64,000 bases of DNA from contig JAOVVO010000059.1 of the NCBI GenBank assembly GCA_028564675.1, positions 62,001 to 126,000 of the forward strand. Reading direction: 5' to 3'. The position numbers and the translations under genes are program-made. This document shows, in pieces, positions 25,882 to 38,519 of the stretch. The notes beneath the pieces are model-generated. The model did no database searches. It had not been told where the DNA came from and saw nothing but the letters and a program-made list of their open reading frames with translations. The first letter of the stretch is position 1. Each line of letters starts with the position of its first letter. This DNA comes from Onchocerca lupi (taxonomy: Eukaryota; Nematoda; Chromadorea; Rhabditida; Onchocercidae).

Positions 25882-28800
25882 TCAAATTTCGTTCATCATC
25901 TGCATCATCTGGTTTTTGAACTTCAAGACCTTTTGTAACTCCTTGTTGAGTCGCTCAATTTCTTCTACTTTTTCATCTATCTATAACATATTATAAAATT
26001 TTATAGATTTTCCAGCAAGAAAATAAAATTTACAAGTGCGGACGAAAAATTTTTTGAAACTTAATCCATGTAATGGTTTTACTGTAAAAAAAAAAAAAGT
26101 AGGACAAATAATTTGAGATTAATTACCAAATTTTGCAAACGTTTCACTTCAGAATCCCTAGCATTCGTTAACTCCTCCAATTTTTTCTCTGCATGCATCA
26201 AATTATCAGCCAATTCTGCAAAACCAGGTAAATTGAAGTTTTAAATATGCCTCAACTAGACTATCTACAATAAAGTATAAAATATTTTCGCATTGGAAAT
26301 ATACAATATATTAGTGAAATCGATACTTTAAGTAATGCATGGAACAAATTTCTGCAGAGCGTATCTTCACTAAGCTTATTGTTATTCAGAATTCAAACAA
26401 CTCAGCTAAAAAAAAAATCAAACTATGTCTGAATGTCAATAATGCAAACACTACTGTCATTCGTCACATGAATTTCTGTGTAGTGCTCTACATTTTTAAA
26501 ATGAGAAATACAAACCATGATTCTCGGCTTTTTTAGTTGCCAAATTCAATTCCAGAATTTTAAATTCATTGGCAAGTTGGACACATTCTTTGTCCTTTTC
26601 AATCAATGCATTTGATGCTCTGGAAATGTAACAGCTTGATTAAATTCAAAACAGTTTATAACATATTATCTCATTTCACCATCCTTTTGAATTTTCTTTT
26701 TAAAATCAATTCAATCTAGGAAGCCTTTTTGTTATCAAATGAATAAATTGTATAATCTCAAATAAAATATAACATTAAATTTTATGAAGAAATGAAACTC
26801 ACTGAGAAAATTTTTTTTTCAACTCATCGTAACGGCTTTTCGCCAGTGTAGCAAGCTCTCTCTCACTTTTATTTTCTTCTTGCAAAATATTTCTTTCCTG
26901 CGTCATTTTTTCAAGCCTGAAAGAGAAAAAAAAAAGTATTAAACGGAATCTATCATTATGAATTTTACTTTTATTTCATACGAGTTCGGTTAAATTCATC
27001 ACTATTGAATTAAATCTAAAATAAAGTCATAAAGATTATTACAATGATTTCATAATTCTTGAATCTCGGATACTGAGAATGCAAAAACAAAGCATAATTC
27101 ACTTGAGTTTTAAATGATGAACTTACTCGTCACTGAGCCTATCCACTTCAATTTTTTTATCCTCCACTAATTTTCCATAAGCCTCACACGTTTTTTCTGT
27201 TTCTTTTTTCTCTGAATAGAGAGAAGTTAGAAGAGCGTTCAAATCCTCGATCTTTTTTTCGTAATCAGTAACACATTTCCGAAGACTTTTTATCTATAAA
27301 AAACTATAAAGCAGTTGAAAGTTAAAACTTCTCTGAAATTTAAAAACAAATTTAAATTGGTCACCTCATTCTCTTCATTGTTACGTAGATTTTGAAGATG
27401 TTCATTTTGACGCAATGAATCTTCCATCTTCATCAGCATTTCCTTCAATTCCTTTTCTCGAATCTACAATATAAAATACGTAAAACGTGGCAACGGAACA
27501 AAAAAAAGCAACAATTCGATTTCGAACAGTGTATGATGAAGCTTATCGGTTTTCTGCCTAAATATTAGAATCTATTTTTCAGAATTGTTCTTAAAACTTA
27601 AAACCGTTAAAAACTTAAGTTTATAAATAAGAAAATGAAATACTACATATCATTTTGTTGGAAACCGAAATAAGATCTTCATTTGAATAAAATAAAATAA
27701 GGAAAAGAAGAAGAGAATAGAATATGATAGTTTTGACAAAAAAAAAAAAACAGTAAAAAGATAAGAAATTTATACGTACCTTTAAAGTTTGTATTTCTTT
27801 CTCATACATACTTAATGACTGCGATACTCGAGGATTTTTGAGCTGAAAATTTGGTTCAGTGTATAAAGTACAAGAAGAAATGAATATTATAAAGATTTAG
27901 AAATAAATCCGCACTGAACTGCTTCATATAAATTGTTTAGAATATGAGAAAGCTAAATCTGAAATAAATGATTTCAACTCACATCATTTTCTTGCCGTAA
28001 CCTATCTGGCAGATCATCGATTGATTTTACAGTGTCATTTTTATTTGTCAAACTGGGTGTTTTTCTGCCATCCGTTGAGGAATCACAAACATTACTATTT
28101 AAACCAATTTCGGAGGAGCTGCTGAAGAAAAAATGTAAAGGAAAACAAATATGCTTATAGTGATTTCCTACTTAATCCTAAGCGATTAAATTATCATCCT
28201 AAGTAATCAAGTTATCAACCTTAATAGCGAATCGTATTAATCACTTAACAAAAGAAAAAAAAATATTGAAGCAAAAAATAAGAAAAAGATTACCGAGAAA
28301 AGCAACTCCTTATTACATTCGATGGCACAGTCTTTTCCCTGGGACAGTTTGCTATCAAATCTCCCAACCTTAAAACAGTTAATTAAGATAAGTTGAGCAG
28401 AGAATCAATGTTATACCATTTTATGGAAAAATAAAATACCATTTTATGGGGAAAGTGTGATTTTGTACACAGTGTATGTAAAGAAGTAAAGCTTCATATG
28501 TCAAGTCGGTACCACCATCGGCGACTGCATATGCGATAAACGGCACTAGGCGATCGTCCTGAAAAAATAGGATTTGAAAACAAATCTTGAAAACTAAAAT
28601 ATTTAATTAACAAACTAATCAATCGATAACCTTTAATATTTTCCAATACAAATCTTTGTGTGACTTCGAATAATCCTTTAGCATGGTCAAAATTTTCAAC
28701 AGTTTCAAAACAACAGCTACGCCGTCGACGCTGTAAGTTTCCATGATGTATTGAAGCAATAAAGATTAAAAAACCATGAAAACTGGGGAAAAAAATAATT

Positions 28801-31800
28801 TGTCATTCAATGTTACCTTCCAGAATAATATTAGGATAAAGCAAAACAAGATAAATCTGTAGTCTATTTTAGAAGATAAAAAAATCTATCTTCTGCATAA
28901 ACAATATAAAGGAATATTTCTCGCACATCACAAACTACAAAACCATGAATTAAGAGATAGCGATATGTCTTAAAATTTGAGCACATGAAAAGCCTGCAAA
29001 CATTAGGAGTCTTTACCGTAAATCAGAAATATAGAGCAAAAAACAGAAAACTCACCACCATTCAGGCAAAGAACCACTATGCTGCATTGTAGGTTGTGCT
29101 ACATAGGTAACAACAGTATTTGAGATCATTTGTGATTCGATGATGTGAGAACAAAGCGGGGCAGAGATAACTTCTAATAAATGAGTTCTTATTTCATCGT
29201 CATTTAAAATCGCTGGAAAAAAAAAGAAAAAACTAAAACGAAATTAACTCATATCATAGATCTGAACTCCAACGTCTAACAGAATGTAATTCTTTATGAT
29301 ACAGAACATAATTCTTCATAATCTTTGTAATAAGTGAATGTTAGTGATTACTTTCAGCGAGACGCAATCCTTCAGTTATTCTTTGACACTGAAATTTAAT
29401 AAAGCTGCTGACTGTTTCAATCGGTGTTTTTATATTATTTTCGATAAGTTGTAAAATATGTTCAGTAGGCAAAACGTTCTGTACATGGTCGTTGTTTTCC
29501 ATCAATTCCTGTATAAAATTTTCTTAAGATTATCCATATATAGCTAGATTGCCACAATATTATTAAATAACATAAAAATCAAATAAGCTCCACTCAACAA
29601 GCATACAGATAAAACTTTTCAGAAAATTAACTAAAATATAAAATGGAACTTAATGCCTTATATCACATCCTATATGAAATTTTTATTAACATAACTGAAT
29701 GATTTCAAAACGGAAAATATCAATAGTTCATTTTTTGTACCTGAACCAGATAAATGAGAAGACGCATAGCCTTCAAAGGGATTTCAGGCTGGATAGCTTC
29801 ATCGAAGGACAGACCAGATGTGTTGCAGATAGCTAGAATCGGAGTTGCTAGTCTTTCTTTGTGCAATGAGCAACGCAAAACAGCTTGGGCAGTTGCTGAC
29901 CGTAACTCTGATATCGAACAAAATAACAAAAGTAGATCGTACACCTACAAACGTTTTTACAAACTAAATTCTCGAGAATCTTATAAAAGAAATAAAAATG
30001 TGAACAAAGTTCGAACTATAGATGAAGTTATCTACTTTTAAATGACCTACCTTAAGTGATTCTTCAGTACGAGAATCAATTTGAACGAAAAGGCCTGCAA
30101 CAAGTTGAATCGTGTTTTCAAAATATGAATAGGAAGCGAGATCTTTGCCTATAGCTGTATTTGTTGATGAAACCTGCAAAGTTTATCTATTTTCATTTCT
30201 TCATGTTTACCTTAAAATAAAAATGATAAAATAACGTGGACAACAGCTGGAAAGCAGTCGCAAATTCAAAATTATGCAAACACTTCTAAACATCCTGCTC
30301 AAATATTCTTACCATTAGCACATTAGCAACAATGAGAAAATGTTTCAATATGATACTTTGAACATGAAAGAAGACATACGTCAGCAGGATCGCCAATGAT
30401 TAATCGCTTCAGTAAATCAACAGCAATATGCCGTGTCATTAAATGGTCTCCCAGAATTAAAACATTGAAAATACACCGGAATGTTTGAGGAATATTTCGA
30501 GAACAAAATACCTGAAGCGAGCATTTTCTATTCATTGCTTTTATATGAATGCACTATATCTTCAATTCAAATTTGAACTCAATATTATATTTCTGCTATT
30601 TCTGGTAAGAGTTGGTTTTCTATTTTAAAAAAAATGTTAAAATTTTTCAAGTAAATAACTTCAAATAATTAGTTTCGCAAAGCTTATCTTCGACAGTGAA
30701 GGTAAAAGACATGATTAAAGCTTTTTTCTATGTACTAATAAAAATTATGATAATATTGAACTGACTTTTAAAAAATTTGCTTAATAAAGTTACCGTATCA
30801 CGAAGTTTTTCCTCCAGAAAACCGACAAGTACAAGAGATGAAATAACCACAGTTCGCGAATTATGAGCTAAGAACTTCAGCAATTTATGGGTGAAAGCTT
30901 TATAGGATGACTGTAAGTATTTTTTATATGAAATTGATTGAAACAATATCATCATTTCAAGTATCCCGATTCAATGATATGTAAAGAGTGAAATTCATGG
31001 ACCCTAATTTTTCACGTGAATGTCGAACTAAAGAAATTAACTCACTGATTTGCGCATCCTTAAACAAGCTGACTTCGATCTAGTTGCAAGGTTACATAAT
31101 ATAGCTATACAATAAGGAAGCCATTCTGTTTCATCATCACATATCCTATAAGAAATCCAGTTAAATGAAAAATATTTCGAAATGCACGTTAACTGCGAAA
31201 ATTTTTAATAAACATTATTCACAAGTGCCTATTATTAATAAATTCACATTATTTGAATTATATAGATTAAAATCTAATAAAGCAAGCGTATAAAACAGTA
31301 AATAGATTAAAATTGAATTTTAAATGCATAGCGATAATCTATAAGAAACTAAAACTAACACTTCGCTTAAAAGAAATGAAATAAGATCATTCGTCCATAA
31401 TCCAAGCACTACATTTCGCTCGTAAGTGAGTACCTGAACAAATAACAAAATGTTAGAAACATAATCGAAGATATATTATTGAACTTATCAATACAAATGT
31501 AATAATATACCTGAAGTAATCGCAATACATCTATAAGATTCTCCGGACCAAGCTGCTCTCGCAATGATAACTTTAAGGATTCAAAAATTGATCCACAAAT
31601 TTGTAAATTTTCTCCTGCCAGATATCGTCTGATTGAGATATTGTGAAAAGCTAAAATGCGTCTTTTAATTGACACATGTAAAAGTGATTCTCACAATAAT
31701 TTAATTTTATTAGGTTGATTTATTAAAGATTATTTTAGTTTTATTGAAATTATTTTTCTATAGTAGTGGTGCAGCTTCCTTCCTGGGTAATTTAAATATC

Positions 31801-32680
31801 AAAACATTGCAATGAGTATGGCTATATCGCTGCGAATATGAATAAATCCTAGATATGATATAAGTTATCGAATATGAATCAAATATGAAATAAGTCCAAA
31901 TATTGTAAACTATGTGCCATTTATCATCAAACAATTATAGATGCTTTATCAAGTAAAAAAAAAAAAGTGATTAAATCTTTATAAATTCGAAAGAAAAAAA
32001 TTGGAAATACAATTAACCTAAATTGAAAAGAAAAAGATGTAAACGAGAACGAATAATCGCCGATGTGGAAATACCATTCAATAGCATCGAACAATGACGA
32101 AGCAATTCGCATAACTGACGATCATGTATACTTAATCTGGCCGATGAATCCAAAGTATTCGTTAATTGAACCAATTTCTGAAATTGTTATATTTAAATAA
32201 TGCTTATACAAATTAATAACGATGCTAATAATTCTAATATTTTAATATAAAGATGATATGAAAATCAGAAAGACGAATATATAAGTATGAATATACAACT
32301 ATAAAGCTAACATATAAAAAATAAGTAATAATAACTGAAGAATCTTTTTATCTCCATTGATTTTGTAATTTGATATGATTCTAATTATTTAATTATTATT
32401 GAAGTAAAAATAATTAAAAAATAATGATTCCGCCGAAATTATAATATATACAAAAGTAAGAATCGCAAATGAAAAAAAAAAAAAAAGAAATAATTGAATT
32501 ATAAAACACAGAGTTATTATCTAAATTTTCTCACTAAATTTTTTGTTTATTGATGATTTTTGAAAAGTTCACCGCTAAATGATTATCCAATGAAGTGGCA
32601 TTATTCTGATTATTATCACTATAAAATCGATGAGCAGCAGTAGTAGCTAAAGCAATTAACGCTCTTAAGCCATCACTCAT
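25882..32680 (-). CDS. CIP2A: CIP2A-like armadillo / coiled-coil protein (22 exons, 879 aa)
   Basis: Human CIP2A (905 aa) binds and restrains PP2A-B56 and works with TOPBP1 on mitotic DNA breaks. Seen: an all-helical N-terminal part (about 1-600) and a charged coiled coil (about 645-875). Strongest matches are RNIPQTFRCIFNVLI and TRHIAVDLL (residues 234-277) and KFLAHNSRTVVISSLVLV just before. Exons: 32680-32573, 32177-32018, 31650-31511, 31433-31360, 31145-31046, 30910-30794, 30511-30380, 30173-30051, 29944-29741, 29508-29352, 29212-29056, 28730-28631, 28558-28440, 28368-28294, 28121-27983, 27842-27780, 27463-27365, 27293-27127, 26916-26803, 26619-26516, 26215-26127, 25980-25882. Exon 4 uses GT|GTTAGT, two bases earlier than an alternative that breaks the frame. 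A TTTCAG lies 28 bases before the ATG. Function in a nematode is inferred; USO1/p115, of similar architecture, fits less well. Confidence 0.86.
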
Positions 32681-34840
32681 CTGTGTCGACCACTTCTACA
32701 ATCTTTTCCTGAAACTAATTTCAGTGAATTCATACTTTCCCGGAATTTTAATTATGATGAATTCATATATATATAGAGAAGTAAATCAAATGTAAACATG
32801 ATATATTTCATGTTATATGGGTCAAATGGTAACGGAAACGTTATTTAATCGAATTTGATAACATATTTTGGAAAGATTAATTTCGCAAGTTCCCTGAATC
32901 TCCAGAAATTTCAAGACAAATTTCGTCAATCTTTATTTAAACTTATGTTCTATTGCTGTTTCTTTTCCAAGCAAAACACTATCAATTAATGAAAAATTGA
33001 AGTGCTCTATCAAAATCTCATAAATTTAACTCAAATTCCTTATTTTTTAAAATCTCTTAAACTCTTTTATATCTGTGTTAATATAATTTGGCAATTGTTA
33101 AAATGATCCGAAAGCTTGATCTGAATATCAGATGTTCTGTAATTTGCAACTTAACCAAGTTCTAACAGATTATTTTTTAATTGATAAGGAAACAAGGATA
33201 CTTTTATATCTGTGTTAATATAACTTGGCAATTGTAAAATGATCCGAAAGCTTGATTTGAATATCAGATGTTCTATAATTTGCAATTTAACCAAGTGCTA
33301 ACAGATTATTTTTTCACTGATAAGGAAACAAGGACTCGAAATTAATTTGATAATTAAATAACTCAAAGAAAACCATTATTTAAGAAAGTTTGTCCTCAAA
33401 TATACAAAAAGAATATAAATCATCTTTTTTTTCATCCACTAAAATGATTTCAATAATATTTAAAGCTATAAATTTATTATGACAATCATTAGTTCATTGA
33501 TAGATTCATTTATCATTAAGTGAGCAATACATATCTTTCATTCACCTAACGATAATGATACATTAAAATTGATCCATTTCATTCATTATACCCCAATGGA
33601 AGATTATTCATAAATATCCATTAAAAAATGATTTCAGTGACAAAATTTTTGAATAAATTAGGAATGAATTTCTAGGGTAATTCCGAAATTTAATAATGCA
33701 TTCAAATAGAGATAAAGGCAGAGAAGATTCACAACATTTGCAAGATTGATTGCATACTGAAGAGATAATATAAAGACAAGATTATGTATCATTACTAGCA
33801 TTTCAGCCGTTCAACATGTGGAGTAATGTTGAAACATAAACTGATAATGACTTTACTAAGAAAACAACTCGAATAAAAGAATTGACAAATTTTTCAAAAT
33901 TTCTCGAAGCGAATTTATCTCTAATGTTACAGATAAGTTACTTGCAATATCAATCCATGATTTCTATGCTTATTACTTAAATACCCATCAGAATTGCTAA
34001 AATGCTCGAAAGTTACATTGTGAGCACTTAAAATAATTTGATATAAAAACCCTTTCCATCCATATAACTGTAATTCATATCAATTTTGTAATAAATGCTA
34101 ATTACTACTGCCTGAACATTTATAATTTCACTTCAAATTAAAAATCGGATTAGATAGACACCGGATTAGAGTGTCAATATGTGAAATTATGGCCATAATT
34201 ATGCAAGAATTTTGAATAAGTCAACGATATATCCATATAAAAAGCAAAATTATAATATTTTCTTAGTGTAATTTGCTAATAACCTGTAGGGATTCAGTTC
34301 TTTACACTTCGTAATTTATCAATCGCTATACGTACAAAAAATTTTTTCGAATTCTACATTGATATATAGTGAAATGCGAAAAGAGATACTGCAGCCAAAT
34401 CAAATCATATTTCATTATATAATGATGATGGTAACAGCACATTTGATACAATGATTATTTATGTTAGAATATCATAAAATTATCGTTTCTACAATGTTAT
34501 GGAATTTCTAATCTTTTCTCTGAAAACATAAAACAAGCTATATGAGCAATCTCAGTCTTTCATTTACATAAAATGAGGTGAGCATAAAAATCTATAAAGA
34601 TTTTATAAATAATTTTACAAACTCAAAAAACTTACAAAACAAAAAATTAAAAGCTGGTGAAATGATAAACGCGATGAAAAACAAATTATTTCGAACAATA
34701 TATGTAGAAAAAAGCGAGCCATGCAATGTTTAATACGAAGATTGTTCTTTACTGAATAAAACGATGTCTTCCTGCTTTTCGATTATTTGTAGGCTAAAAA
34801 TATTCATTGCAAAGAAAATTTCAAAATTCTTTCGAAAGTT
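32681..34840. other. Intergenic region between PIGA 3' end and the CIP2A-like gene
   Basis: About 2.2 kb between same-strand genes. It should hold the CIP2A promoter and the PIGA 3' UTR. A recent 137-bp tandem duplication is listed separately. No exon supported. Confidence 0.6.
33064..33335. repeat. Tandem duplication, two 137-bp copies
   Basis: Copy 1 (33064-33200) and copy 2 (33201-33335) begin cttttatatctgtgttaata and end gataaggaaacaagga. They differ by about ten substitutions and a couple of single-base indels. This is a recent head-to-tail duplication of non-coding DNA. Confidence 0.92.
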
Positions 34841-37560
34841 CTATAAATGCTTTTCCTTAAGATATGATTCAATAGCCCAATTTGTGACTGTTTCCCAAGA
34901 TGCTCTGATCTTAGAAGTCAATACCTAAGAAATTAAAAATGATTTTCAGAAAAAGTTACCTTAATTGGATCAAAGTAATTCAAAATTGTGATGAAAATCA
35001 TATTTAATAGAACTGCCCAAACATACAATATACCAAGCCCAATTTCATATTTGCAGTAACTGAAATTTAAGTTCTTAGTGATAAAATGTCCAGTTGCATT
35101 GTTAATATGACAGAATTCTATGCAATTACTATAATTTCAAACTACTGCAAAGGTACGTACTTTAAAAGTCCCTCAAACCAAGACATTTGTGGACACTGTA
35201 GCGCAGAGAGATAAACTTTTTCAGTTCGTTTCGCAATGTCAGGCCATTGATACATTCGACAAATCGCATTATGCTTCTTTTCCGGAGCAATCAACTGTCC
35301 CCTTTCTCGCAATCGAATTACTTTCAGCAAAGCATCACTCAAATCTATATTTCAAAAAAATAATTATATTATTCAGATTTTCTAAATCAGATAAGAATTG
35401 CTTTGTTGATAAAACTCCTGAATGTATATAGATAAAGAGAAATTAAGCTTTTAGACAGAAATAGTATTTTTGATTGTAATCAGATCTATATCATCCTACA
35501 TTCTGGTTCTGGTTCTACTAGCATGATGAATTCCTCTGGCAAAACTTCCGGAATTCCACCAACTCGTGTAGAAACCACGTGAAGGCTGAAAATTATGAAT
35601 ATATGCAAACATAATGAAAAAATAAAATAACACAGAGTAGTAGAAAAAAATTCTTTACCCACAAGAAGCAGCTTCAACAATGCTCATGCAGAAGGCCTCT
35701 GTAAGCGAAGTGTTTAGAAATATCTGCCCCTGTACAAGAACGTCGCGTACCTGCAATTATTTTAAATGTAAGGAAAGTAAACACTGTAAAATTTTAACCT
35801 ACTTTAGGATCTAACCACTACATGATTTGGATGTGTGGAGGGGATTGCAATGATAAAACTAACACAGTATGTGAATCATCCAATTTTATTAATGGTGGGT
35901 ACTTCTACGCACTAACTTGTTAGACAAGGTGAAAAACAAACTCTAGATGAATTTCCTTGAGTCTGGTGAAATAAAACAGCTCAATCCATAAAAACCTGAT
36001 CGTGAGGAAGTGTGCCTAGCATAATTACTCGATCTTGCAAGCAATATTTTTCGCGCATTTCTTCTATTTCAATCCGTTTTGGTCCATCACCCCCAATAAT
36101 AAATCGCACCGAATTATGAAGTGAACAAACACGAGGTATAATTCTTATTAAAAGATCAGCTCCCTATAATTTGAAATTTCAAATCAAGAAATTCCACAAT
36201 GAAGGAATAATTCCAGCTCTTTGAATTCAAAGATTATTCGCTACTTGAAAAATGAAAACAAAAAGAAACTGATGTTCGCAGAAAAATATTCCTACGATTC
36301 TCTGGGCAAAAAAAAAAAGAAGAAAAAAAAGGCTGGTTAACTTATAAAAATGAACTTACCTTACGATAAACAAGTCTAGAAAGAACAATAACTGTCGTTA
36401 GATTGTTCCGAAATAATAATGGATCAGGCACAAACAAATCTGTATCAATAGCATTAGGAATAACTGCAACTTTACTTGCAAGGACACCACTTCGTAGCAC
36501 CGTATTTTCTTTACTGCAATAACGACAAAAACACAAATATATTCTGTTGAAAAAAGTATTTATTAAAACTGATGGTACTAATGTAAGAAAATGAGGGCTA
36601 GTTTCGATTGCAGTGAAATATATAATAATATAATGAAATAAGAACTTGATAGGTCTTGAAAAATTCACACAGGATCTTATTGGATCGTTGTCTAAATAGA
36701 TTATAAAAATTAAATGACTATGGTAAAAATCATTTACCTAGTATACGAGACACAAATAACTCTATTAACGTTCGCTAACGAATATTGCAATACCAATTTA
36801 TTCGTGAGAATTGCAGATGCATCAGCGAAGCCGAAAAGAGAATGATCAGTAAATGTTGTACGTAAACCCAAGCACCAAGCATGAATCATCGCTTCATGTG
36901 CCATTGATGAAAAAGTCTATAAAGAGAATACAAATAGGCACGATAATTAAATCTGAGTTAGGTCTTGAAATCCCTAATAAAATTCATACATTTTAAAATA
37001 TGAATTATTTCCACTTACAGAATGGCCATGTACTATCTGTATATGTTCTTCCAAATATATTCGTCGAAACCAATATAACGAACCAACAATTGAGGGAAGA
37101 CAACTGCCATTGTACATAACAATAAACGGCAGATAGTAGACCTGAAAAAAAAAAAAGCAATAACAGACAAAAAAACACTAAAAATTAAAAAAAAATTGAA
37201 TCTAATATAAAAGTCAAAATACAATATTGATTACTTTAAGACCATTTGAAAGATATCGAATGCCACGTCGCTTGCCATAAGCATGAGTTATTACAATCAC
37301 TTTATGGCCCAACTGCAACAAAAATTTTGCTAGAAAATATATGTGCGTTTCCACACCACCGGCATTTGGGCAAAAGAAGTCGGAAACCAACCTATAATCT
37401 TTAAAAATTAGTTTTAGAAAGCCAAAAAACTTGTAAAATAGATCAGAATTTTTAACCGCTCATCAGATAATTGTTCAGAAAATTCATAGAAAACATACAA
37501 TTGCGTGAATACTTACGCAATACGAAGGAGAGTTCGAACTCCATCGTGAAATTTCATCAT
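34841..37560 (-). CDS. PIGA: PIGA: catalytic subunit of GPI-GlcNAc transferase (11 exons, 456 aa)
   Basis: Transfers GlcNAc from UDP-GlcNAc to phosphatidylinositol on the cytosolic ER face, the first step of GPI-anchor synthesis. Seen: CPNAGGVETHIY near the N-terminus, GIRYLSNGLK, FTDHSLFGFADA, CVSYTSKENTVLR, VVLSRLVYRKG-like block, FIIGGDGPKR and the EX7E motif E293-E301 (EAFCMSIVE), then STRVGGIPEVLP. A C-terminal membrane helix lies at about 402-423. Human PIGA is 484 aa. Exons: 37560-37517, 37391-37235, 37141-37019, 36916-36738, 36513-36360, 36163-35996, 35750-35659, 35585-35500, 35344-35161, 35059-34960, 34924-34841. Two adjacent ATGs exist at 37560 and 37557; the first is used here. A TTTTAG acceptor is 25 bases upstream. 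Lies 960 bp downstream of THOC1 on the same strand. Confidence 0.97.
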
Positions 37561-38519
37561 CGAATCCAACTACTTGTAGACATTACTAAAATTCTAGCAA
37601 TTTTCAATGAACAATGGTAAATCGCAAATCAAGTTTCATAACGAATCAATATGCACTTATGCCTTTGCATTCTGAATTACTGGCCCATATACATTTTTCG
37701 TAGCAATTATTAATGCATAAATTTAGAAAATTATAATTTCTAATAGTCAAATTGTTATAAAATTAAAAAACCTCATAATCAATTCTAATTGAAATAATTG
37801 GTGCATAAATCTTTAAATGAAGTAATCCATTGCTTCTGTATAATTAACTTATATTAATAACATTAGGGATTTGAGTCATTAATACATAAAATTCTTATAA
37901 TAAATCTCATAAATAGTTCCTGAAAATAAGCAGTGTATCCAGATACAGCAAGTATTATCATATCAGTGACGAAAACTAATTCTTTCAATTCATTTAATAA
38001 ACATAACTACATATGCATAATTAGAAAAAACCAAACACAGTGGCATAAAATAACGAAAATAACGTGAATGCAAAAAACGAAAACCAGCAGTTGTGTAGAC
38101 GATTCCCTTCAAATTACATTTTATTAATTACTTGTCATTCTTTAAAATTTATCGTTCCAAATTTGAATCACCAAAAAACAATAAATATCTGATAAATCAA
38201 TGTTTCGGTAAACCACGTTTATACAAATATTATTTAAAGGAAGCGTAATTCCAGATCTGCGGAAGATTATTAATCAGAATTAGAGTTGAAGCAGCAGTTT
38301 AACTTTTTCTAATTTCTCTTAATCTATAAGAAAGAGAAAAAGAAAACACAAATTGACAATAAACAATAAAAGATTTCAGTCGGAGATCAGAAAACGGCAA
38401 TTACGAATAACATCATACTGAGTAAAACTGAGTCTCATGCCGAAATTCTCTTTGGTGTATTCTGAAACATTATAAATCCTCACATAAAACTCAAAATACT
38501 TCACAGAAAGTTAAAAGCA
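37561..38519. other. Spacer between THOC1 and PIGA
   Basis: About 960 bp between same-strand genes. This is long for a C. elegans-type operon spacer but not impossible in other nematodes. It contains the PIGA acceptor at 37586-37587. No exon supported. Confidence 0.6.

Noticed and set aside
25882..32680. First idea that this gene is USO1/p115 (armadillo plus coiled coil)
   Set aside because: The conserved blocks and their order fit CIP2A better, and no USO1 acidic C-terminus is present.
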